NCBI GenBank assembly: GCA_031552995.1
Contig: JAVBMB010000051.1
Span: forward strand, 1 to 23,782
Direction of reading: 5' to 3'
Length of the DNA stretch: 23,782 nt
Source: JAVBMB01 sp031552995
Lineage (GTDB): Bacteria; Bacillota; Clostridia; Oscillospirales; Butyricicoccaceae
Shown: one piece after another, positions 8,202-16,348 of the stretch
How the letters are laid out: every line of letters starts with the position of its first letter
Position numbering within the stretch: the first letter of the stretch is position 1
The notes under the pieces: model-generated
What the model saw: the letters and a program-made list of their open reading frames with translations, nothing else
The model's database searches: none
What the model was told of the DNA's origin: nothing
Program-made: the position numbers and the translations under genes

Positions 8202-9101
8202 ATGCCTGACCGTGTCGTCAGCTACGCTCGCGAACACCGTGTCGAGCTGCTCGAAAACCAGCCGCTGTCGCAGCTGACCACGTTCCGCATCGGCGGTGCG
8301 GCGCGCTACGTCGCGCACGCAGAGCCGCCTCAGCTCGCAGGGCTGACGCGCCTTGCGGCGCAGCTTGATTTACCTGTATTTCTCCTTGGCAACGGCAGCA
8401 ATATTCTGGCGTCAGATTCCGGTTTTCCGGGGCTTATAATCAAGCTTAAACACGCCGAGCCGTCGTTCGAACACGGCATAATAACCGCCCCGGCTTCAAT
8501 GACCCTCGCCCAGCTTGCAAGCTATGCCTGCAAGCTGGGGCTTACCGGGCTCGAGTTTGCTCACGGTATCCCCGGCACGGTCGGCGGGGCAGTGTATATG
8601 AACGCCGGCGCATACGGCGGACAAATCTCAGACTGCCTTGTCAGCAGCACATGTGTTGATGCAATGTACGCAGGAGGTGAGGTGACGCTGACAAACGCCG
8701 ACCACTGCTTCGCCTACCGCGACAGCATATACAGGCATAACCCCGCGTTGATTGTCACCGAGGCCTCATTCAAGCTCACCCCCGGCGTCGGCGCCGAAAT
8801 AGCCAATCAGATGGAGCTGCTCGCAAGGCAGCGCCGCGAAAAGCAGCCGCTGGAGTATCCAAGCGCCGGCAGTGTCTACAAACGGCCTCCCGGCCACTTT
8901 GCCGGCAAGCTGATTGAGGACTGCGGCCTAAAAGGCTACACTGTCGGCGGCGCTCAGGTCTCGCTTAAGCACTCCGGGTTCATCATCAACCGCGGCGGGG
9001 CCGCCTGCGCCGACGTGCTGGCTGTCATGGATCATATAGAGCAAACGGTTCAACGCGCGTTCGGCATCTCGCTCGAGCGTGAAGTTCGCTTGCTCGGCTG
9101 A
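8202..9101 (+). CDS. murB: UDP-N-acetylenolpyruvoylglucosamine reductase
   Basis: MurB makes UDP-N-acetylmuramic acid in the cytoplasm, using FAD and NADPH, in early peptidoglycan synthesis. The product is 299 residues, the length of the type II (Gram-positive) enzyme. FAD-binding blocks are LGNGSNILASDSGF (62-75) and GIPGTVGGAVYMNAGAYGG (122-140). Catalytic residues match the family: Arg173 in YRDS, Ser224 in PSAGSVYKRP, and a Glu in the terminal LEREVRLLG block (292/294). GGAGG precedes the ATG. The neighbours rapZ, yvcK and whiA are a common setting for murB in Clostridia. Confidence 0.97.
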   Translation: MPDRVVSYAREHRVELLENQPLSQLTTFRIGGAARYVAHAEPPQLAGLTRLAAQLDLPVFLLGNGSNILASDSGFPGLIIKLKHAEPSFEHGIITAPASMTLAQLASYACKLGLTGLEFAHGIPGTVGGAVYMNAGAYGGQISDCLVSSTCVDAMYAGGEVTLTNADHCFAYRDSIYRHNPALIVTEASFKLTPGVGAEIANQMELLARQRREKQPLEYPSAGSVYKRPPGHFAGKLIEDCGLKGYTVGGAQVSLKHSGFIINRGGAACADVLAVMDHIEQTVQRAFGISLEREVRLLG

Positions 9102-9124
9102 ACCCTAACCCGAAAGGAAGTCAA

Positions 9125-9901
9125 ATGAACCTCACGAAATACGCAAAACCTGTCTTCGCGGTCTGCCTCACTGCCGGCCTGTTCTTCGCGATAGTCAGCC
9201 GTTTTGTCATCGGCATCGGCTTTTTGATGTTAATTATCTCTCTTTTGTGCTTCCTCGCGTCGTTTTGCGCAGTGCTGTTCATGCTGTATCGCCGCCCTGC
9301 GGTCAAACGCCTCGTCAAAGCCGTCCGTATCGTTACATTTTTCCTGATTCTGGTCGGTTTGGTCAGCTTTATTGTCATCGAGTGCCTTATAGTATCCGGC
9401 TGGCAAAAGGGCGAACCGCAACCGGCCGACTGCCTGATTGTCCTCGGTGCCGGTCTTCACGGAAGTCAAATGTCGCAGGTTCTTTATTCACGGATGAAGC
9501 TGGCCGCGGAATATCTGGAAGCTTATCCGGACTGCACGGTTATTGTCTCCGGCGGCCAGGGGCCGGATGAAGATATATCTGAATCTGCCGCCATGAAGTC
9601 ATACCTGCTTGGCCGCGGAATTGCCGAGTCCCGTATAATCGAGGAATCGCGCTCAAGCTCGACATACGAGAATCTGCTCTATTCAAAGCAAATAATCGAA
9701 AGCCAAAGCCTTGGCGGGCGAATCGCCGTACTTAGCAACTCATTTCACCTCTTCCGTGCCAAAAAAATAGCCGGCGGAATGGGGCTTGACGTTCAGACGC
9801 TTGGCGCGCCTATACCGCGGGTTTTTCTGACGCCGCTAAACAGCTATGTGCGCGAGTATTTCAGCATAGTCAACATGTATTTATTGGGACAAGCCGGTTA
9901 A
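9125..9901 (+). CDS. Membrane-anchored YdcF/ElyC/SanA-like protein (DUF218)
   Basis: The product is 258 residues. Three hydrophobic segments (about 9-26, 28-54 and 68-90) anchor it in the membrane. The DUF218 domain runs from about 101 to 245, with the strand-loop ADCLIVLGAGL, the VIVSGGQGPDE motif, ESRSSSTYENL and VLSNSFHLFRA. In this family SanA, YdcF and ElyC are tied to envelope integrity, and ElyC in E. coli affects peptidoglycan and lipid-carrier metabolism. The exact reaction is not settled. The ATG at 9125 follows AAAGGA, 23 bases after murB. Its place between murB and rapZ fits a cell-wall role (inference). Confidence 0.87.
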   Translation: MNLTKYAKPVFAVCLTAGLFFAIVSRFVIGIGFLMLIISLLCFLASFCAVLFMLYRRPAVKRLVKAVRIVTFFLILVGLVSFIVIECLIVSGWQKGEPQPADCLIVLGAGLHGSQMSQVLYSRMKLAAEYLEAYPDCTVIVSGGQGPDEDISESAAMKSYLLGRGIAESRIIEESRSSSTYENLLYSKQIIESQSLGGRIAVLSNSFHLFRAKKIAGGMGLDVQTLGAPIPRVFLTPLNSYVREYFSIVNMYLLGQAG

Positions 9902-9924
9902 CAGATAACAAAGGGGGTAACGAA

Positions 9925-10791
9925 ATGAACTGTCTTATCATTTCAGGTATGAGCGGCGCAGGGAAAAGCCACGCCGTAGACGTGCTGGAGGATGTCGGCT
10001 ACTACTGTGTCGACAATATGCCGGCAGCACTGATACCACGGTTTGCGGAGCTGTTTCGCGACAGTTCGGCAAAGTATAAAAAAGTCGCCTTTGTTGTCGA
10101 TATACGCGGCGACACGGATTTTCTCACGTTGTTCACTACCCTTGACGAGATGCGTATCAGCGGCATCGAAAGCAAGATATTGTTTCTGGACTGCATGGAC
10201 GACGAGTTGATTAACCGCTATAAAACGACGCGCCGTCGACATCCGCTCGACACATTCGGCAAGGGGCTTCAAACCGCTGTCAGCGAGGAACGCGAACGCA
10301 TGGAGACCGTCAAGAAGCGCGCCGATTATCTTATTGACACCACCGCGTTTTCGACAAGCGACCTCAAGCGTCACATGAGGAACCTGTTTGCCGAGGACGG
10401 CGGCAAAAAAGCTATGATAATCAGCATCAACACGTTCGGCTTTAAATACGGTATCCCGCACGAATCCGACCTCGTGTTTGACATCCGCTTTCTGCAAAAC
10501 CCGTTTTATATACCCGAGCTGCGTGACAAGACCGGCAACGACAAGGATGTTTACGACTATGTCTTCCAAAGCCCGATAGCCGAAAGCTTCAGCCGGCGCC
10601 TTTTCGATATGCTCGAGTTTCTCATTCCGCAATTCATACGCGAGGGTAAAACCTCGCTAATCGTGTCGATAGGCTGTACCGGCGGGCATCACCGCTCGGT
10701 TTCGATTGGCAGACGCCTGCAGCAGGACCTTGAGGCGGCCGGCCATGATACAATTATCCGGCACCGCGATGTTAACAAGCTCGACATCTGA
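9925..10791 (+). CDS. rapZ: RNase adapter / nucleotide-binding protein RapZ (YvcJ)
   Basis: The product is 288 residues, the family's usual length. The Walker A motif GMSGAGKS is at residues 8-15, followed by the conserved GYYCVDNMP block. The C-terminal domain has SIGCTGGHHRSVSIGRRL and ends HRDVNKLDI, all hallmarks of RapZ/YvcJ. In E. coli RapZ binds glucosamine-6-phosphate and directs RNase E to the small RNA GlmZ, controlling glmS. The Bacillus YvcJ role is less clear and touches competence. AAGGGGG lies 7 bases before the ATG. The stop overlaps the yvcK start by one base (TGATG), so the two are probably coupled in translation. Confidence 0.97.
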   Translation: MNCLIISGMSGAGKSHAVDVLEDVGYYCVDNMPAALIPRFAELFRDSSAKYKKVAFVVDIRGDTDFLTLFTTLDEMRISGIESKILFLDCMDDELINRYKTTRRRHPLDTFGKGLQTAVSEERERMETVKKRADYLIDTTAFSTSDLKRHMRNLFAEDGGKKAMIISINTFGFKYGIPHESDLVFDIRFLQNPFYIPELRDKTGNDKDVYDYVFQSPIAESFSRRLFDMLEFLIPQFIREGKTSLIVSIGCTGGHHRSVSIGRRLQQDLEAAGHDTIIRHRDVNKLDI

Positions 10792-11849
10792 TGGATATTG
10801 ATTACAATACCGAGCTGCGCAAGCTTGCCCGCGCGGCAGGCAGACGTGTTACAGTCATCGGCGGCGGAAGCGGCCTGTCAACGCTGCTGCTTGGGCTTAA
10901 GGAATACACCGACAATATTACCGCCATCGTCACAGTCAGCGACGACGGAGGCGGAAGCGGCAAGCTGAGGCGAGAGTTCGGCATGCTGCCCCCCGGCGAC
11001 ATACGAAACTGTATTCTAGCGCTTGCCAACACAAGCAACACAATGGAAAAGCTGCTCGCACATCGCTTTACTGACGGCACACTGGCCGGGCAGAGCTTTG
11101 GCAATCTTGTTTTGCTCGCTTTATACGAGATATACGGCTCATTTGAGCAGGCGGTTGCCAGCATGAACAGCATACTCGCTGTCACGGGGCAGGTTCTGCC
11201 GGTCACCACTGCAAATATAAACCTAATGGCTCATTTCGAGGGCGGCTCAACCGTCATCGGCGAAACGGCGATTACCGCCGCCCAAAAGGGCAGCGCGCTT
11301 AATATCGAGCGCGTGTCGCTGACGCCGGGAAATGCCGTTGCGCTGCCGCAGGTAGTCGAGGCAATATACGATGCCGATGTCGTCATCCTCGGCCCCGGCA
11401 GCCTGTACACAAGTATTATACCAAACCTGCTCGTCGGCGGCGTGTCCGAAGCGCTGCGCGACACGCAAGCCATAAAGCTTTACATCCTAAACATAATGAC
11501 GCAGGACGGCGAAACCGAGCGCTATTCCGCCGTACGTCACGCGCATGAAATTAATGCCCACGCCGGTGGAGATATAATCGACGCCTGCATCTTCAACACC
11601 CGCCTTGCGCACAAGCGCCTGCTTGCGAGGTATGCGCTGGAGGGAAGCGAACCGCTGTGGCCGGACGAAGAGAGCTTTGCCCAAATAGGAATAAAGCTGT
11701 TCGGATACGACCTCCTTTCGCGCAGCGGTCAATTGGCGCGTCACGACCCTCTGCGTCTTGCGTTCAGTGTCATGGATACTTGCCGCGCGCTCGCTCCAAG
11801 ATACGGGCGCTTTGGCGAGTTCGACGACATCATGCTTCAGGAGGAATAA
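10791..11849 (+). CDS. yvcK: YvcK/GlmR family UDP-sugar-binding regulator (gluconeogenesis factor)
   Basis: The product is 352 residues of the CofD/YvcK fold. It carries VIGGGSGLSTLLLGLK (about 22-37), TVSDDGGGSGKLRREFGMLPPGDIRN, and VILGPGSLYTSIIPNLL, all near-invariant in the family. In Bacillus subtilis YvcK (GlmR) binds UDP-GlcNAc, stimulates GlmS and is needed for growth on gluconeogenic carbon sources and for normal cell shape. CofD itself is a lactyl transferase of F420 synthesis, but the rapZ and whiA neighbours point to YvcK. The start overlaps the rapZ stop. AGGAGG near the 3' end serves whiA. Confidence 0.96.
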   Translation: MDIDYNTELRKLARAAGRRVTVIGGGSGLSTLLLGLKEYTDNITAIVTVSDDGGGSGKLRREFGMLPPGDIRNCILALANTSNTMEKLLAHRFTDGTLAGQSFGNLVLLALYEIYGSFEQAVASMNSILAVTGQVLPVTTANINLMAHFEGGSTVIGETAITAAQKGSALNIERVSLTPGNAVALPQVVEAIYDADVVILGPGSLYTSIIPNLLVGGVSEALRDTQAIKLYILNIMTQDGETERYSAVRHAHEINAHAGGDIIDACIFNTRLAHKRLLARYALEGSEPLWPDEESFAQIGIKLFGYDLLSRSGQLARHDPLRLAFSVMDTCRALAPRYGRFGEFDDIMLQEE

Positions 11850-11851
11850 TC

Positions 11852-12736
11852 ATGTCATTCACCTCCGACATCAAAAACGAGCTGTGCCTTATACCGTCGC
11901 AGCAGCCATGCTGCGCTTTGGCGGAATGCCTTGGGCTTTTGCTGTATGCCGGCCAGCTTTCGCCGGGCAGGATTCGCTTTCAGGCCGGGCATCCGGCAGT
12001 GCGCCGCCGCGCCTGCATGCTGATAAAGCAGGTGTTCGATATAACGGTCACTGCGGTGGAGGGTGTATCAAACGCGTCGGAAATCACATCAAAGCAAGAG
12101 ATTGGCATGATATACGACGCGTTTACGCTCGCGTTTAAAAACGCGCCGCTCCAGCTGAACAGGGCGCTTATCGAAGATGAGTGCTGCAAAAACGCATTCA
12201 TCCGCGGCGCGTTTCTCATGGGTGGCTATGTGTCGGCATCGGGGAAAGGATATCATCTTGAGCTTGTCACGTCTCATTTCAATGTTTCGCGTCAGGTCAG
12301 CGCGTTGCTGTCCGAGATGGACATGCCTCCCGGCAGTGTTTTGCGGCGCGGCAACTATGTTCTCTATTACAAGGACAGCGTCATGATTGAGGACTTTCTT
12401 TCTACTGCCGGCGCCACGCAATCGGCCATGAGTCTTATGCTTAAAAAAGTTGAGCGGGATTTACGCAACAAGGTCAACCGTAAAGTGAACTGTGACACGG
12501 CAAACCTCGGCAAAACGGTCGATGCCGCCGCCCGCCAGCTCGAAGCCATAGAAAAACTGCAGTCAAGCTGCAGGCTGGAATCGCTTTCTCAGCCTCTGCG
12601 CGACACCGCGCGGCTGCGCATCGACAATCCCGAGATGTCGCTCAGCGAACTCTGCGAGCTTGCAAATCCGCCTGTATCCCGTCCCGGCCTCGCAGGCCGC
12701 CTGCGTCGCCTTATCGAAATAGCGGACAGCGATTAA
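11852..12736 (+). CDS. whiA: DNA-binding protein WhiA
   Basis: The product is 294 residues from the ATG at 11852, which follows AGGAGG (11839-11844) by 7 bases. The frame stays open upstream, but that part overlaps yvcK and is not family-like. The N-terminal domain is a degenerate LAGLIDADG homing-endonuclease fold: FTSDIKNELC at the start and CCKNAFIRGAFLMGGYVS at about 111-128. The C-terminal helix-turn-helix contains MSLSELCELANPPVS. WhiA controls sporulation septation in Streptomyces and affects division and chromosome segregation in Bacillus. The recognition-helix region reads SRPGLAGRLRRL, where family members as I recall them have a form like SKSGVNHRLRK. Confidence 0.95.
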   Translation: MSFTSDIKNELCLIPSQQPCCALAECLGLLLYAGQLSPGRIRFQAGHPAVRRRACMLIKQVFDITVTAVEGVSNASEITSKQEIGMIYDAFTLAFKNAPLQLNRALIEDECCKNAFIRGAFLMGGYVSASGKGYHLELVTSHFNVSRQVSALLSEMDMPPGSVLRRGNYVLYYKDSVMIEDFLSTAGATQSAMSLMLKKVERDLRNKVNRKVNCDTANLGKTVDAAARQLEAIEKLQSSCRLESLSQPLRDTARLRIDNPEMSLSELCELANPPVSRPGLAGRLRRLIEIADSD

Positions 12737-12786
12737 CCAACCAAACCGCCCGGCGGCGCATCCTGCCGGAGAAACGGAATATCACT

Positions 12787-15700
12787 ATGCCTGATTTCGT
12801 TCACCTTCATGTTCATACCGAATACAGCCTGCTGGACGGCGCCTGCCGCATCCAGCCTTTAATCGAGCATGCAAAGAGCATCGGCCAAACCGCAATTGCC
12901 ATAACCGACCACGGCGTCATGTACGGCGTTATGGACTTTTATAAAGCCGCAAAAGATAGCGGTATAAAGCCGATTATCGGATGCGAGCTATATGTCTCCC
13001 CGCGCGGCAGGTTTGACAAGACATACGAGCTTGACAGCGATTCATATCACCTTGTCGTCCTGTGCAAGGATATGACCGGCTACAAAAACCTCATTTTCCT
13101 ATGCTCGCAGGGGTTTCTCGACGGCTTCTACGTCCATCCCCGCGTCGATTTCGAGCTGCTGTCGCAGCACAGCGAGGGACTGATAATCCTTTCTGCCTGT
13201 TTGGCAGGCCAGGTGCCGCAGTTGCTGCTCGCCGGCAATTACGAGGAGGCAAAGCAGTGCGCCCTGCGATACGAAGCGCTTTTCGGTCACGGCAATTACT
13301 ATCTCGAGCTTCAGGATCACGGCATACCCGAGCAGCTTCAGGTCAACGCCGAGCTTATGCGTCTCAGCCGCGAGACCGGCATTCCGCTTGTCGCATCAAA
13401 CGACGCCCACTACATTCGCCGGCAGGACAGTAAAATGCACGATGTCCTGCTGTGCATTCAGACAGCCAAAACCATCGACGACGAGTCGCGCATGCGCTTT
13501 TCGGGTGAGGAGTTTTATATAAAGTCCGGTGAGGAAATGGCACGGAAATTCCCTAAAGAGGCAATTGAAAATACCGTTCGCATCGCGGAAATGTGCAACC
13601 TCGATTTCACCTTCGGCAAGTACCATCTGCCGTCGTTCAAACTGCCGGAAGGGGAGAGCAGCGTAATCGGCTATTTCGAAAGGCTGTCGCGCGCCGGCTT
13701 CGCCATGCGCTTCCCGAACCCGAGCAGCGAGCACAACGCCCGGCTTAACTTTGAGCTGGATATGATCAACCGTACCGGCTTTGTCGATTACTTCCTTATC
13801 GTGTGGGATTTTATCGCCTTCGCCAAATCACGCGGCATCCCGGTCGGCCCCGGACGCGGCTCCGGCGCGGGGAGCATTGTCGCCTACTCGCTGGGAATCA
13901 CCGACGTCGACCCGATAAAATACTCGCTCTACTTCGAGCGTTTTATCAATCCCGAGCGTATCAGCATGCCGGATTTTGATATAGACTTCTGCCCAAATCG
14001 CCGGCAGGAGGTCATAGATTATGTCACGGAAAAATACGGCCACGACCATGTCACACAGATAATCACATTCGGCACAATGGCGGCACGCGGCGCTGTGCGC
14101 GACGTCGGGCGCGCCTTAAACATGTCATATGCCGAGGTTGATGCTGTCGCAAAGATGATTCCGCAAGAGCTTAAAATGACACTCAGCAAAGCTCTGGATA
14201 TTTCCGCCGACCTGCGCGAGAGGTATAATACTGACGCCAGGATTCGTGAGCTTATCGATATGGCAATGCAGCTCGAGGGTATGCCGCGCAACTCATCCAC
14301 ACATGCTGCCGGCGTCATAATCGCCGCAAAGCCCGTGTACGAATATGTCCCGCTCTCCAAAGGGGACCAGGGAACTGTCACACAGTTCACCATGACTACG
14401 CTTGAGGAGCTCGGCCTGCTCAAGGTGGATTTCCTCGGCCTGCGAAACCTGACGACCATCGACGACGCAGTAAAAATGATCAACGCCGGCGGCCGGCAAA
14501 TTGACCTGTCCAAAATCGATTACGAGGATCAGGATGTTTTCGCCATGCTGTCGCACGGCAACACATCCGGTGTGTTCCAGATGGAAAGCGGCGGCATGAC
14601 GAATGTTGCCATCGGCCTGCGTCCGCACAGCATCGAGGATATCACCGCCATCATCGCGCTGTTCCGCCCGGGGCCGATGCAGTCAATACCCGCATTTATC
14701 GAGCGCAAAAATAACCCGGGTAAAATCTTATACACCACACCACTGCTCGAACCTATTCTCGAGGTTACATACGGCTGTATTGTCTATCAAGAGCAGGTTA
14801 TGGAAATATTTCGCGTTCTTGCCGGTTATTCACTCGGCCGCGCCGACGTCGTCCGCCGCGCAATGGGGAAAAAGAAGTTTGACGTACTCGCCAGCGAGCG
14901 TCAAAACTTCGTTTCCGGCAACGCCGCAGCCGGCATCGACGGGTGTATAGCGCGCGGCGTGCCGGAAGATGTCGCCAATCAGCTGTTCAGCGAAATGCTT
15001 GACTTTGCAAACTACGCCTTTACCAAGGCCCACGCGGTCAGCTACGCCGTCATCGCATACCAGACTGCCTATTTGAAGCTCCGTCACCCGCGAGAGTATA
15101 TGGCGGCGCTGCTGACATCCGTTCTCGGCAGCACTGGCAGGATTTCGGAGTACATTGCCGAGTGCCGCCAGCTTGGCATAACCGTACTGCCTCCGGATAT
15201 TAACGAGTCAAATGCCGACTTCACAGTCTCTGGCTGCAATATCCGCTTTGGTGTCGGTGCGGTCAAAAATGTCGGTCTGGCGCTTATCGAAAAACTCGTC
15301 GAAGAGCGCAGCCGCGGCGGCGCCTTCACATCTTTCGAAGATTTCTGCCAGCGTATGTCGTCAAGCGAAATCAACCGCCGCGCGGTTGAAAGCCTAATAA
15401 AATGCGGCGCATTCGATAGCCTTGGCGTCAACCGCGCCGTGCTTCTCAAGTCATACATGTCGGTGCTGGATTCCGTTGCCAGCGATAAAAAACGTAATCT
15501 TAGCGGCCAGATTAATCTTTTCGCCGACTTCGACCAGCCGAAGCCGGAATGGCTTCCGGATTCGGATACGCCTGAGTTTTCCAAAAGAGAGCTGCTGGCT
15601 ATGGAGCGGGAGACGACCGGTCTGTATCTGTCCGGACATCCGATGGAGGATATGATTGACCTCGTCAAACAGCTTAACGCCGTGCCGATTTCACGGCTTC

Positions 15701-16323
15701 TCGCTCTTCAGGAAAATGATGACCCTGATATTTACGACGGGGCGTTTGTCACAATCGCCGGCATAATTTCATCTGTCCGCGTCAAGGTGACAAAAAAACA
15801 GACTACAATGGCATATATCAATATCGAGGATATCGGCGGCACGATGGAGCTTCTCGCGTTCGACAGAACGCTGCAGGAATCCGGGTCATATCTGCAGGAA
15901 AATACTGCCGTTTTCGTCACCGGCCGCGTATCGGCGCGAGAGGATGAGGAGCCAAAGCTCGTCTGCGACCAGATTCATCCGCTCGACGAGGCACATGTAA
16001 ACAACAAAAATCTCTTTCGCAAAAGGCCCAACGGCAGCTCGCGCTATAAATCCGGCAGCGACTTTGATATGCCGCCCGAAGCCGCTTATGACATCGGTCA
16101 GGACAGGCCGTCGCTGTACCTGCGAGTGCCGAGTATGTCGCATCCTCCGCTCGAGGCTGTATATGAGGTGCTTCGCGTCCACCCCGGGGACATTGAAGTG
16201 CGCATTTTAAGCCGCGACGACGGCAAAGTGCGCACATGGAACGTCACCTCGGTCGAGCTTTCTCCGCATTTGCTTGAGGAGCTTGGCAATATCCTCTCGC
16301 CGGAAAATGTCAAAATAAAATAA
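12787..16323 (+). CDS. dnaE: DNA polymerase III alpha subunit (DnaE)
   Basis: The product is 1178 residues, full length for DnaE. The N-terminal PHP domain starts HLHVHTEYSLLDG; the metal-ligand set appears complete, with His8, His10, Asp17, His42, Glu67 and His88 plus later SACLAG and NDAHY blocks. The palm aspartates are Asp398 and Asp400 in PDFDIDFC and Asp548 in VDFLGL. A finger/tandem HhH region follows, then an OB fold at about 980-1060 and a short C-terminal tail. No DEDD exonuclease domain is inserted, so it is DnaE, not PolC. The ribosome site is poor (GGAG, 15 bases from the ATG). It lies 50 bases after whiA and 25 bases before pcrA. Confidence 0.97.
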   Translation: MPDFVHLHVHTEYSLLDGACRIQPLIEHAKSIGQTAIAITDHGVMYGVMDFYKAAKDSGIKPIIGCELYVSPRGRFDKTYELDSDSYHLVVLCKDMTGYKNLIFLCSQGFLDGFYVHPRVDFELLSQHSEGLIILSACLAGQVPQLLLAGNYEEAKQCALRYEALFGHGNYYLELQDHGIPEQLQVNAELMRLSRETGIPLVASNDAHYIRRQDSKMHDVLLCIQTAKTIDDESRMRFSGEEFYIKSGEEMARKFPKEAIENTVRIAEMCNLDFTFGKYHLPSFKLPEGESSVIGYFERLSRAGFAMRFPNPSSEHNARLNFELDMINRTGFVDYFLIVWDFIAFAKSRGIPVGPGRGSGAGSIVAYSLGITDVDPIKYSLYFERFINPERISMPDFDIDFCPNRRQEVIDYVTEKYGHDHVTQIITFGTMAARGAVRDVGRALNMSYAEVDAVAKMIPQELKMTLSKALDISADLRERYNTDARIRELIDMAMQLEGMPRNSSTHAAGVIIAAKPVYEYVPLSKGDQGTVTQFTMTTLEELGLLKVDFLGLRNLTTIDDAVKMINAGGRQIDLSKIDYEDQDVFAMLSHGNTSGVFQMESGGMTNVAIGLRPHSIEDITAIIALFRPGPMQSIPAFIERKNNPGKILYTTPLLEPILEVTYGCIVYQEQVMEIFRVLAGYSLGRADVVRRAMGKKKFDVLASERQNFVSGNAAAGIDGCIARGVPEDVANQLFSEMLDFANYAFTKAHAVSYAVIAYQTAYLKLRHPREYMAALLTSVLGSTGRISEYIAECRQLGITVLPPDINESNADFTVSGCNIRFGVGAVKNVGLALIEKLVEERSRGGAFTSFEDFCQRMSSSEINRRAVESLIKCGAFDSLGVNRAVLLKSYMSVLDSVASDKKRNLSGQINLFADFDQPKPEWLPDSDTPEFSKRELLAMERETTGLYLSGHPMEDMIDLVKQLNAVPISRLLALQENDDPDIYDGAFVTIAGIISSVRVKVTKKQTTMAYINIEDIGGTMELLAFDRTLQESGSYLQENTAVFVTGRVSAREDEEPKLVCDQIHPLDEAHVNNKNLFRKRPNGSSRYKSGSDFDMPPEAAYDIGQDRPSLYLRVPSMSHPPLEAVYEVLRVHPGDIEVRILSRDDGKVRTWNVTSVELSPHLLEELGNILSPENVKIK

Positions 16324-16335
16324 CCAGCCACACAT

Positions 16336-16340
16336 AAGGA
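16336..16340 (+). promoter_or_regulatory. Ribosome binding site of pcrA, decides the start
   Basis: AAGGA lies 8 bases before the ATG at 16349. It overlaps an earlier in-frame ATG at 16340, which is therefore unlikely to be used. Confidence 0.6.
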
Positions 16341-16348
16341 TGAATAAC

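Noticed and set aside
9943..10632. A 229-codon open frame on the - strand opposite rapZ
   Set aside because: It lies wholly within rapZ, which has all family motifs. The antisense product shows no domain, and long antisense frames are common in GC-rich coding DNA.
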